From assembly GCA_002030015.1 (NCBI GenBank), contig LQBH01000002.1:84396-126806 (forward strand): DNA of 42,411 nt. Direction: 5' to 3'. A program made the translations under genes and the position numbers. This DNA comes from a delta proteobacterium MLS_D (GTDB lineage Bacteria; Desulfobacterota; Syntrophia; Syntrophales; UBA2210). Shown one piece after another: positions 33,884-42,187 of the stretch. Within the stretch, counting starts at the first letter, position 1, and each line of letters starts with the position of its first letter. The notes under the pieces were generated by a model. It was not told where the DNA came from, ran no database searches, and saw nothing but the letters and a program-made list of their open reading frames with translations.

Positions 33884-35586
33884 AAAACATCACCGTTTTC
33901 CTCTGTACCTGTTTCGATGAAATCAACCGCGTCGTCGATTACGAGCGCCTTTGTTCGCACCTGTCCGACGATCCACGGGTAGCCGCCGTGACGGTGTCAC
34001 GGGGACTCTGCGTGAGCGGCGGGGCGGGAGAAATCGGCGCGTCCGTGAAAAGCGGCGACGGGAGGGTGCTCATAGCCGCCTGTTCACCACTGGCCCGCGG
34101 TGATCAAGTAATGAGAGACCTGGAACGTGCCGGCGTGCCGGCGTTTCGAAGGCACCTGGTTGATTTGAGAGAAGGCTGCGCCTGGATACACGGAAACAAC
34201 CCGGCCGCGGCTACGGAAAAGGCGCTGGACCTGCTCAACATGGGCCTGACCGCCCTCGAATACAAGGAGCCCTCCGCGGATGTCACGTTGAAAATAGCCG
34301 ACGAGGTGCTTGTCATAGGCGCCGGTCCCGCCGGCATGGCGGCGGCCACGGCCCTGGCCCGTTGCGGCGTCGACGTGAGAGTGCTGGAGCGCGGCGCGCA
34401 ACCGGGCGGTATGCTGGGACTGGTGTCCCGGAGCTACCCCGATAATACCGATCCGTCGGAAAAAATCGCGGCCTTCCGTGACCTGGCCGCTTCCGATCCG
34501 CGTATCACGTTCCATTCAAAAGTAAAAATAATTTCAGCCCGCGGCTACGCCGGGAATTTCACGGTCCGTTTCACCGCCGAAGGGGAGGAATTGCAGGCGC
34601 ACGCGGGGGCCGTCATTATCGCCACCGGGGGGCGGGTATTCCCACCGAAAGGGTACTACCGCTATGGCGAGGTACGGGAAGTGGTCAGCCAGATCGAGCT
34701 CGAAGCCCGTTTCAGAAAGGGCCCCGTAAAAAAAGAAAACGCCGTTTTTATTCAATGCGTCGGCGCCCGTTGCGAGGAGCGGCCCTATTGTTCGACCATC
34801 TGTTGCCCCGCGAGCATCAAGAACGCAATGCGGATCATGGATGAAAACGAGAACGCCCGGGTGTGGATTCTGCATCGGGACATCATGATGCCGGGCACCA
34901 CCCTCGAAGCCTATTACAAAAAAGCAATGGAACGGGGGGTGAGGTTTATTCGATACGCGGAGAGTGATCCGCCGCGTATCCTGGGGGATGAAGCCGTCGA
35001 GACCGTCGAGGTCCGCGACGATATTACCGGCGACAGGCGGACAATTCCGGCTGACCTGGTCGTGCTCAGCACTCCCCTCATAGCGGGGACGGATGCGGAA
35101 GCTATCGGGGATCTCTTCGGTATTCAGCGTGACAGCTACGGATTCTTCAGAGAGATATATCCGCTCCACCCGGTGGAAACCCGGATCGACGGCGTTTACA
35201 TCTGCGGTTCGGCCCGGTGGCCCGTTTCTTCAGAACAGGCAATGGTACAGGGCGAGGCGGCCGCCATGAAAGCGGCAGCGCTCGTGGGAAGGCAAACCAT
35301 CAGGGCTTCCGAATTCAGCCGCGTGCCGGGGGCGAAGTTCGGCCACGCCCGCGTGAACGAGGATACCTGTTCGGGATGCGGTAACTGTGCCGCCGTCTGT
35401 TCCTTCGATGCGATTCGGCTGCAGCGCAGGAGCGGGGAGGGAGAATTCCGGATGGTAAGCCGGGTTATCAAGGTTCGCTGCAAGGCCTGCGGGAATTGCC
35501 TTTCCGTCTGCCCGAACGGCAGCATGCAGATGCCCGAGATGAACACGAAGGCGTTATACGGCATGGTGGGGAAGGCCTTTTCGTGA
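33880..35586 (+). CDS. hdrA: HdrA-like FAD/Fe-S protein, near full length
   Basis: This is the second HdrA-type flavoprotein, 568 residues. The N-terminal domain (ITVFLCTCFDEINRVVDYERL) precedes the FAD fold EVLVIGAGPAGMAAATALARCG (near residue 143). The HdrA signature FIQCVGARCEERPYCSTICC and the C-terminal ferredoxin pair CSGCGNCAAVCSFDAI and CKACGNCLSVCPNGS complete the family order. It is the best candidate for electron bifurcation. The ATG at 33880 overlaps the previous stop, and an MvhD-like gene follows after 19 bases, as in Hdr-Mvh modules. No selenocysteine codon is seen here. Confidence 0.9.
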   Translation: MKNITVFLCTCFDEINRVVDYERLCSHLSDDPRVAAVTVSRGLCVSGGAGEIGASVKSGDGRVLIAACSPLARGDQVMRDLERAGVPAFRRHLVDLREGCAWIHGNNPAAATEKALDLLNMGLTALEYKEPSADVTLKIADEVLVIGAGPAGMAAATALARCGVDVRVLERGAQPGGMLGLVSRSYPDNTDPSEKIAAFRDLAASDPRITFHSKVKIISARGYAGNFTVRFTAEGEELQAHAGAVIIATGGRVFPPKGYYRYGEVREVVSQIELEARFRKGPVKKENAVFIQCVGARCEERPYCSTICCPASIKNAMRIMDENENARVWILHRDIMMPGTTLEAYYKKAMERGVRFIRYAESDPPRILGDEAVETVEVRDDITGDRRTIPADLVVLSTPLIAGTDAEAIGDLFGIQRDSYGFFREIYPLHPVETRIDGVYICGSARWPVSSEQAMVQGEAAAMKAAALVGRQTIRASEFSRVPGAKFGHARVNEDTCSGCGNCAAVCSFDAIRLQRRSGEGEFRMVSRVIKVRCKACGNCLSVCPNGSMQMPEMNTKALYGMVGKAFS

Positions 35587-35605
35587 GCCCACAGGAAGAC
35601 ATGAG

Positions 35606-36079
35606 ATGGCAGTGGAAGTAAGCAACAATCACAAGCAGCAGAAAGCGACCGAACGGACTCCCCGGATTCTGGTGTTTGCCTGTAAGTGGTGCGGTCTCAT
35701 AGGCGCCGACGGCGCGGGAAGAAAACGTGAGCCTCTGCCGCCGAATTTCCGCGTTATTCCCGTGGAATGCGTCGGGTCCGTGGAGCCGGACGCGGTCATC
35801 AGGGCCTTCGCGGACGGCATGGACGGCGTGATCGTCATGGGCTGTCATCTCGGCGGTTGCCGTTTCAACGACGCGAATCACGCGGCATTCAAGAGACTTG
35901 AGCTCCTGCGGGCGTTGCTCGAAGGCGTCGGCATCGGGCGCGACAGACTTCTTGTGACTTTTGGAACCGCCCACGAAGGCCACCAGTTTACGGACGTGCT
36001 GCGGAATTTTACAAACCTGATCGCAAAAAAAGAATCGCTTGATACTTCCTGGACCTCTTCACGGGCGAGGATGATATAA
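35606..36079 (+). CDS. mvhD: MvhD-like hydrogenase iron-sulfur subunit family protein
   Basis: This is a 157-residue [2Fe-2S] protein that passes electrons to HdrA in methyl-viologen-hydrogenase and formate-dehydrogenase Hdr complexes. Typical cysteines are in VFACKWCGLIGAD, in VECVGSVEP and in MGCHLGGCRFND. It lies between HdrA and the FrhB-like/FdhA genes, as expected for an adaptor between a formate dehydrogenase and HdrA. AGGAAG lies upstream of the ATG. Confidence 0.88.
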   Translation: MAVEVSNNHKQQKATERTPRILVFACKWCGLIGADGAGRKREPLPPNFRVIPVECVGSVEPDAVIRAFADGMDGVIVMGCHLGGCRFNDANHAAFKRLELLRALLEGVGIGRDRLLVTFGTAHEGHQFTDVLRNFTNLIAKKESLDTSWTSSRARMI

Positions 36080-36937
36080 ATGAAAACACAACAGGCAATG
36101 ATCGACCAGGCGAAATCGCTGCTGAAAAAACTGCTCGAAGACGGCGAGGCAACGGCCGTCTTCGGTCTTGCGAGGGGTATGGGCGGCGTTACAGCTCCGC
36201 GCATTTTTACGATGCCCGACGAGCTTGATTCACTGGTGCTCGAGCCGAAGTGGCCACTGGCCAAGCCGGCGATGGAAATTCTTCGAACGGCACCCGGAGG
36301 GTATCGACTGGCGGTGGTATGCCGCGGTTGCGATGAGCGGGCGCTCGTCGAACTGATCAAGCGGAACCAGGTTGACGCCGATGCCCTCGTCATGGTGGGT
36401 GTCGCCTGCAGCGGAGAACAGGCGAGTATCTGCCTCTGCGACCGTCCTTACCCGTCAAAACTCGACATCGGCGAAGCCGCTCACGGTGTCGACCCCTTTG
36501 ATGATCCCGGTGTCAAATACCTGCTCGAGGGGGACACGCATACCCGTATGGGACGCTGGGAGCGGGTCCTGAAGCGCTGTGTCAAATGTTACGGATGCCG
36601 GAATTCATGTCCCATCTGCGTCTGCGATCCCTGCAAGCTGGAAGGAGAACCCTGGGTGCGGCGGGGTATCATACCCACAGAGATTCTGTCGTTTCACCTC
36701 ATACGGGCGTTCCACCTGGCTGATACCTGCGTCGCCTGCGGCGCCTGCCAGGAGGCCTGCCCGGCGGGCATTCCGCTGGTGACGCTCCAGCACGCGATGC
36801 GCAGGGCGCTACGCGAGGGTTTTGAATACGAAGCGGGTCTGGATGTGAACGAAAAAACACCTGTCCTGTTCGATTTTATACAGGCACCGGAGAAGGATCG
36901 GCCGATACCGGACTGGATCAACACATTGAGAGATTAA
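36080..36937 (+). CDS. FrhB/FdhB-like iron-sulfur protein
   Basis: This is a 285-residue protein, probably the partner of the formate dehydrogenase that follows two bases after its stop. The N-terminal half (AVVCRGCDERALVELIK, VGVACSG) resembles the FrhB/FdhB group of coenzyme F420-type hydrogenase and formate dehydrogenase beta subunits. The centre has a cysteine-rich CVKCYGCRNSCPICVCDPC and the C-terminus a second motif CVACGACQEACPAGIP. Whether it holds a flavin is unclear. It starts at the base after the mvhD stop codon. Confidence 0.75.
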   Translation: MKTQQAMIDQAKSLLKKLLEDGEATAVFGLARGMGGVTAPRIFTMPDELDSLVLEPKWPLAKPAMEILRTAPGGYRLAVVCRGCDERALVELIKRNQVDADALVMVGVACSGEQASICLCDRPYPSKLDIGEAAHGVDPFDDPGVKYLLEGDTHTRMGRWERVLKRCVKCYGCRNSCPICVCDPCKLEGEPWVRRGIIPTEILSFHLIRAFHLADTCVACGACQEACPAGIPLVTLQHAMRRALREGFEYEAGLDVNEKTPVLFDFIQAPEKDRPIPDWINTLRD

Positions 36938-36938
36938 G

Positions 36939-38975
36939 ATGGACTGTCGTTTTGTCAGAACAACCTGCCCTTTTTGCGGAACCGGATGCGGCATGCTGCT
37001 GAAGGTAGTGGACGGACGCGTCGTGGACACCCTGCCCGACCGTGAAAGCGTGGTCGGCCGGGGACATCTCTGTATCAAGGGATGGTCGGCCCACGAGTTC
37101 GTTCACCATCCCGACCGGCTGACGCACCCCCTGGTGAAAAAAGGAGATTCGTTCGAACGGATTTCCTGGGAAGAGGCCATTTCCCTGGCCGCCGAAAAGT
37201 TTCGGGGGATCGCCGAACAGTATGGAAACGACGCGATTGGTGGATTCTCGTCGGCCAAGTGTACCAACGAGGAGAACTACCTTTTCCAGAAGCTGATACG
37301 GGCGGGGTTTCAGAACAACAACGTGGATCATTGCGCCCGGCTTTGACACGCCGCGACGACGGTGGGTCTGGTCCAGACCTACGGAAGCGGGGCGATGACA
37401 AACTCGATCACTGATCTGGCCGGGTCGAAGTGCATCTTTATCATCGGGTCGAACGCGGCGGAAAGCCATCCCATCATCATGGGAGAAATCTACAAGGCAA
37501 TGGATGCGGGCGGCGTGGTTATCGTCGTTGACCCTCGCAGGACGGCTGTGGCCGAAAACGCGCACATCCATCTCGCCATCGAGCCGGGAACGGACATCCC
37601 GCTGCTGGCGGGCATGATGCGCCATATCATGGACGAGGGACTCTACAACGCTGAATTCATCGAGGAGCGCGTCGAAGGATTCGAGGAATTCAGAAAGTTC
37701 GTCGAAGGGTGGACCGTCGAAGAAGCATCGCGCCAGTGCGGCATCGAGCCGTCGATGATCAGGCGCGTCGCCGAGATCTACGCGAAAGCTGATGAATCGG
37801 CAGTCGTCTACTGTATGGGCATCACCCAGCATGTCTGCGGATCGGACAACGTGATCGCCCTCTGCGATCTTACCATGCTCTGCGGTCACGTGGGAACGGA
37901 ACACTCCGGACTCTATCCCCTGCGAGGGCAGAACAACGTCCAGGGGGCCTGCGATATGGGCGCCCTGCCCAACGTCTATCCTGCCTACCAGCCCGTGGCG
38001 GACCCGGATATCAGGGCGAAATTCGAAGAGGCCTGGGGGCGCCCGCTTTCAGACAAGCCGGGCCTCACGGTTGTCGAGATGGTCCGCTCGGCGGGCTCGA
38101 AAATTCGCGGCCTTTTCATAATGGCCGAGAACCCGGCCCTTTCCGAGCCGGACGTCAATCACGTCGTCGAATCACTCCGTAAATTCGATTTTCTCGTCGT
38201 GCAGGACATTTTCATGAGCGAGACGGCCCGTTTCGCCGACCTGGTACTTCCGGGAAGCAGCTTCGCCGAAAAAGACGGCACCTTCACCAACACGGAACGG
38301 CGATTCCAGCTTGTGCGCAAGGCGGTGGATCCCCCGGGGTCGGCGAAAGACGATTTCTCGATTCTCTGCCTGCTGGGCAACGCCCTGGGACTTAATTTCA
38401 ACTACGAAAGTCCCGCCGACGTTATGTCCGAGATCAACCGGCTTGCTCCTCCCTACGGCGGGATCACCTATGACCGTTTGGAACGGCAGGGATTGCAATG
38501 GCCCTGTCCGAACGAGGAGCACCCCGGCACGCGCTTTCTGCACCAGGGACGGTTCACTCGGGGGAAAGGCCTCTTCGTCGTGCCGAATCATGTGGCGCCG
38601 AAAGAACTGCCGGACGAGGATTATCCCTGGTATCTGAGCACGGGCCGTATGTTCGCCCATTATCACACGGGTACCTTGACACGTCGCGCGAAGCAGCTTG
38701 ACCGTGAAGTGAGCCGGCCGTACGGAGAAATCAATTCCGAAGATGCCGCGAAGCTGGGCGTCGGTGAAGGAGGAGCGATCCGTGTCACCAGCCGGCGGGG
38801 CAGCATTGTGGTTGACGCGAAAATCACGGATCGGGTCAGAAAGGGATCAATCTTCATTCCCTTTCACTTCGCGGAAGCGAGGGCCAATATATTAACTAAT
38901 CCCGCTCTCGATCCCCGGTCGAAAACACCGGAATACAAGGTGTGCGCCGTTCGGGTCGAGAAAGGGGAATCGTGA
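36939..38975 (+). CDS. fdhA: Formate dehydrogenase alpha subunit, selenocysteine-containing
   Basis: This molybdenum or tungsten bis-MGD enzyme interconverts formate and CO2. The reading frame is interrupted only by TGA at 37344-37346, in NNVDHCARL-TGA-HAATTVGL. That is the active-site position, which is selenocysteine in E. coli FdhF (CARVUHG), so the full protein is 678 residues with Sec at 136. The N-terminal cluster motif is CPFCGTGC with a later RGHLCIKG. Further motifs are DPRRTAVAENAHIHLAIEPGTD, PLRGQNNVQGACDMG and, at the end, GRMFAHYHTGTLTRR. It follows the FrhB-like gene by one base and overlaps the HdrC-like gene by one. mobB at 25843 would help make its cofactor. Confidence 0.93.
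37344..37385 (+). promoter_or_regulatory. Selenocysteine UGA with SECIS-like stem-loop
   Basis: GGTCT starts 19 bases after the TGA, the same distance as the GGUCU apical loop in E. coli fdhF mRNA. Around it GTGGGTCTG (37360-37368) can pair with CAGACCTAC (37372-37380). Part of the match reflects shared Gly-Leu codons, and the best-pairing hairpin puts GGTCT in the stem, so the exact bSECIS fold is uncertain. Confidence 0.65.
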
Positions 38976-39436
38976 TGGAATCAACGGAACAGGCAGTCGA
39001 CCGGGTCAAACGTGAAGCGGGTATATACGCGTGCGTCGAGTGCGGCCGTTGCTCCGCCGTCTGTCCCATGGCGGAAATGTACACGACCTTTTCCGTGGCC
39101 ATGTCGCCGCGGGGCGTCATCAAGAAGGCGATCATGGGCGACGACCTGATTCACGACGTCAATCTCTGGTACTGTACCGAGTGTAACGCCGGGACCGACG
39201 TCTGTCCTCAGGGCGTGAGTTGCCGCGACCTGGTACGCGGTCTGCGCGAGATTGCCGTGAAAAACGGTCTGGGCGACAAGGCGCAGATATGCCCCCGCTG
39301 CGGCGAGCGATTCGTCGCGGTGCCCGTGGAAGAATTCGTGCTCTCGCGGCTCGCCGGGGAAGCACCCGGCGTGCACGAGTTGCTGAAAGTGTGCCCCGCC
39401 TGCCGGCGCGATCTGTACGTGACGAGAAACGCCTGA
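38975..39436 (+). CDS. HdrC-like 4Fe-4S protein with C-terminal zinc-ribbon-like motif
   Basis: This is a 153-residue protein with two HdrC-type cluster motifs, CVECGRCSAVCP near residue 17 and WYCTECNAGTDVCPQG near residue 60. The second half has CPRCGERF and CPACRRDLY, a CxxC...CxxC pair resembling a small zinc ribbon that is not part of ordinary HdrC. The ATG at 38975 overlaps the fdhA stop (TGATG). HdrC normally pairs with HdrB, but no CCG-domain HdrB is encoded in the window. It probably links FdhA or HdrA to another partner. Confidence 0.75.
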   Translation: MESTEQAVDRVKREAGIYACVECGRCSAVCPMAEMYTTFSVAMSPRGVIKKAIMGDDLIHDVNLWYCTECNAGTDVCPQGVSCRDLVRGLREIAVKNGLGDKAQICPRCGERFVAVPVEEFVLSRLAGEAPGVHELLKVCPACRRDLYVTRNA

Positions 39437-39531
39437 ATGCGGTGTCGCGGAAGTACATCCACCGGCGGAATCGGCGGGGAAGGTAAAACTAATAAAAATT
39501 ATGACCCGATGAGTTGTTAAAAGGAAACACA

Positions 39532-40848
39532 ATGGCGGAACCGGCAAAAAAACAGGACAACATTATTACGCTGGAAGACCTGAGGCCGCGTCGAAAAGAG
39601 CGATCCTACCTGGCGGATTATGTCATGCCGGCGCGGCACCCGAACATTCTCTTCGATCCCGGGAAATGCACCGGATGCGGTACCTGTGAGATGGTTTGCT
39701 CCCTGCGGAACCGGTCCGTCATCGCTCCGGCCTCGTCCAGTATCAAGATGCTCCGCGACGGAGAAAAGGGAAAAAACTTCGCTATCTACTGCCAGCATTG
39801 CCGGAAGCCGCTCTGCATAGAGGCCTGCCCCACCCGCGCCATCGAAAAAGATGAAAACGGCATCGTCAGCATCAACAAGCTGTTCTGCGTGGAATGCGGC
39901 CTGTGCACGCTGGCCTGTCCTGAATCAGCCCCGCTGCGCGACAGTAAAACAGGGGAAATCAACAAGTGTGATCTGTGCGGCGGTGATCCGCTCTGCGTGA
40001 AACACTGTCCCGAAAAGGCCCTGACGTTGACCAGGGGTAAATTCTTCCGCTGGATCAAGGCCGCCCGGTGGACGGTGCAGGCGGTGTCGTTCCTGCTGCT
40101 CGTCATGATCTTCGTGGGGACCTTCTGCTTCTTCAAGGCGGGACAAGTGAGCTTTGCCTGTCCCACGGGCATGCTGCAGAACATCGCGGCCTCAAAAACC
40201 ATCGTGCTGACCACATTGTCGGCGACGCTCGCCCTGATTGTTCTCACCATTCTTCTGGGGCGGGTCTTCTGCGGGTGGATATGTCCCTTCGGGTTCGTGC
40301 TTGACGTGATCGGCACTCTTATCCCGAAAAAGCTTGGCTGGCCGCGGTTTCTGAAGAGTCGCCTCACCAAGTACGGCATTCTCGGCGGCGCCGTCGGCGC
40401 CAGTGCCGCGCTGGGATTCCAGTCATTCTGCGTGGTCTGTCCCATCGGGACACTCTGCCGGTCCTACGGGGCGCAGGGATTCATGAGGGGAGCCGAGCTG
40501 GCCGTGGTTCCCCTCCTCGCTTCGACGGAAATCGCCCAGCGCCGGGCCTGGTGCCGTTATTTCTGCCCCGTGGGGGCCGTCCTTGCCCTCCTGACGAAAC
40601 TCGGCCTGCTCAAGATCGTCATCGGGGCGACAAGCTGCAAGAAATTTTCCTGTACCCAGTGTGCCGACGTATGTCCCATGGGCATCATCGATCGGGATCT
40701 CCTGCGGCAGGGTATTTCACCGAAAATACCAATGTCGGAATGCATCATGTGCATGCGGTGCATTGATCGGTGTCCCTACGGGGCGGCCAAGATTCGATTC
40801 CGCTGGCAGAAAGGGGTCCCGGGAATACCGGGGGAGACCAGGATATGA
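39532..40848 (+). CDS. Ferredoxin-NapH fusion membrane protein
   Basis: This is a 438-residue fusion. Residues ~35-175 are an AorA/HycB-type Fe-S domain with CTGCGTCEMVC, CQHCRKPLCIEACP, CVECGLCTLACP and CDLCGGDPLCVKHCP. Residues ~190-390 are a NapH-like polytopic membrane domain with about four helices and the CxxxCP signatures CGWICPFG and CRYFCPVG. The C-terminus carries two more clusters (CTQCADVCPMG, CIMCMRCIDRCPYG). NapH-type proteins exchange electrons with the quinone pool. The start is ATG 39532, eight bases after AAAGGA. The stop overlaps the next start (ATGA). Confidence 0.85.
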   Translation: MAEPAKKQDNIITLEDLRPRRKERSYLADYVMPARHPNILFDPGKCTGCGTCEMVCSLRNRSVIAPASSSIKMLRDGEKGKNFAIYCQHCRKPLCIEACPTRAIEKDENGIVSINKLFCVECGLCTLACPESAPLRDSKTGEINKCDLCGGDPLCVKHCPEKALTLTRGKFFRWIKAARWTVQAVSFLLLVMIFVGTFCFFKAGQVSFACPTGMLQNIAASKTIVLTTLSATLALIVLTILLGRVFCGWICPFGFVLDVIGTLIPKKLGWPRFLKSRLTKYGILGGAVGASAALGFQSFCVVCPIGTLCRSYGAQGFMRGAELAVVPLLASTEIAQRRAWCRYFCPVGAVLALLTKLGLLKIVIGATSCKKFSCTQCADVCPMGIIDRDLLRQGISPKIPMSECIMCMRCIDRCPYGAAKIRFRWQKGVPGIPGETRI

Positions 40849-42161
40849 ACTTTTTTGAAACGCATTACAACGGAAAGATATTGCTCGTCGACGCGGCGGG
40901 ATCAGCCTCCGAGTCGATGTCCCTGGAGTCGTCCCTTGTCAGGGAATACCTGGGCGGCGCCGCCCTGAATCGAGCGCTCTACGACCGGTTTCGCGACGAC
41001 GATCCCATCGTCTTCGGAACGGGTCCGCTCACGGGCGGTTTCGCGCCGGCAGCATGTCTGCTTGTAGCCACTTTCAGGTCGCCACTTACGGGACGGATTA
41101 CGAACGTGCCGCTTACCCTCCGAACAGGGCCCCAGGTGAAATACGCGGGCTTTGATTTTATTGTGCTGCGCAAAAAGTCGAGTGATCCGAAGGTTATTGT
41201 CGCGCATAACGAAGCGGTCACGTTGTCGCCCGGCGAAACATACAACGGTCTCCAGCTCACCGAAATGCTTGAGCAAGCGCGACGGGAGTTCGGCCGTCCC
41301 GAATCTTTCGTGTGGCCCGGCGCCGTAACACCGTCCTTGGCCTCAGCCGCGACCGGCAGGGGAGGGGGCTTCGACAGGCGGGGACTCGCGGCGGCACTGG
41401 CGGAAAAAAATATTAAAGCCCTTTTCATTTACGGAAACGATGGTCTTCCCTTCGGCGCCGACGATCTCGTACGGTCGGATCGGATCATCGGGGATATGAA
41501 AAAGAACCTCACGAAAAAAGAAGTCGGTTTCGCCGGCATCCTCGACAGGATCGGCGAGGATCAGGCGGCCCGGGCCGTCCCGCGGAGAAAAGTCCGCCAC
41601 ATGGCCTGCGCCCGGTGCCCTGTTCCCTGCATGAGCCACATACTCGTACCCAAAGGCCTGAGCGGGAGCGAGGGCACACTTCTGGCGGATCACCTGGGAT
41701 TCGCCGCGCTGGCGAAGCATGTCGGAATCGGCGTCTATAGGCTTATCACCGCCTGCAACGAGGCCGGCATTGACCCCATCGCCGTCGCCGACTGGCTTGC
41801 CGCGGGCATAACGCAGGAAGAGGTCCTGAGCTTCATAGCGAACCTCGTCCAGGGAAAAGAAGACAACGTGCCGACCGGTAACCGCGGCGGCGATTTCTAC
41901 GGACCTCTTTCCGAAGAAGACTGCGATTTCTTCGGCGGCGGGCTTCCACCCCTCTACGACACCGCCGACGAGGCGTCAATCGAGGCCTGGAAAACACGAA
42001 CAGCCCGTGCCATGATCCTCGGCGTCTGCCCCATTCTTGCGGCCCGCTTCCCCATGCTGGACGCCGCGTTGCCCTCGTTCCTCGCCGACAATACGGAACA
42101 GGCGAAAGCAATGGAACAAACCCTCGGGAGCCTTGCCGAAACCGTCATAACGGGGACGTAG
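40845..42161 (+). CDS. Shortened AOR-family paralogue, probably non-catalytic
   Basis: This 438-residue protein shares the AOR N-terminal fold with the enzyme at 29764: NGKILLVD, EYLGGAALNRALYDRF, FGTGPLTGGFAPAACLLVATFRSPLTG and GPQVKYAGFDFI. It keeps the cluster motif CARCPVPC near residue 260. It then diverges and ends about 170 residues early, with no equivalent of AHDPRGDKGRG or the CGGDHHEG region of the full enzyme. It may bind a cluster and serve as a structural or electron-transfer subunit, or be decaying. The start is ATG 40845, overlapping the previous stop. The frame extends upstream, but the family N-terminus is here. It is the last gene of the unit. Confidence 0.75.
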   Translation: MNFFETHYNGKILLVDAAGSASESMSLESSLVREYLGGAALNRALYDRFRDDDPIVFGTGPLTGGFAPAACLLVATFRSPLTGRITNVPLTLRTGPQVKYAGFDFIVLRKKSSDPKVIVAHNEAVTLSPGETYNGLQLTEMLEQARREFGRPESFVWPGAVTPSLASAATGRGGGFDRRGLAAALAEKNIKALFIYGNDGLPFGADDLVRSDRIIGDMKKNLTKKEVGFAGILDRIGEDQAARAVPRRKVRHMACARCPVPCMSHILVPKGLSGSEGTLLADHLGFAALAKHVGIGVYRLITACNEAGIDPIAVADWLAAGITQEEVLSFIANLVQGKEDNVPTGNRGGDFYGPLSEEDCDFFGGGLPPLYDTADEASIEAWKTRTARAMILGVCPILAARFPMLDAALPSFLADNTEQAKAMEQTLGSLAETVITGT

Positions 42162-42187
42162 TTAACTTATTAACTCAACTTTCGGGT

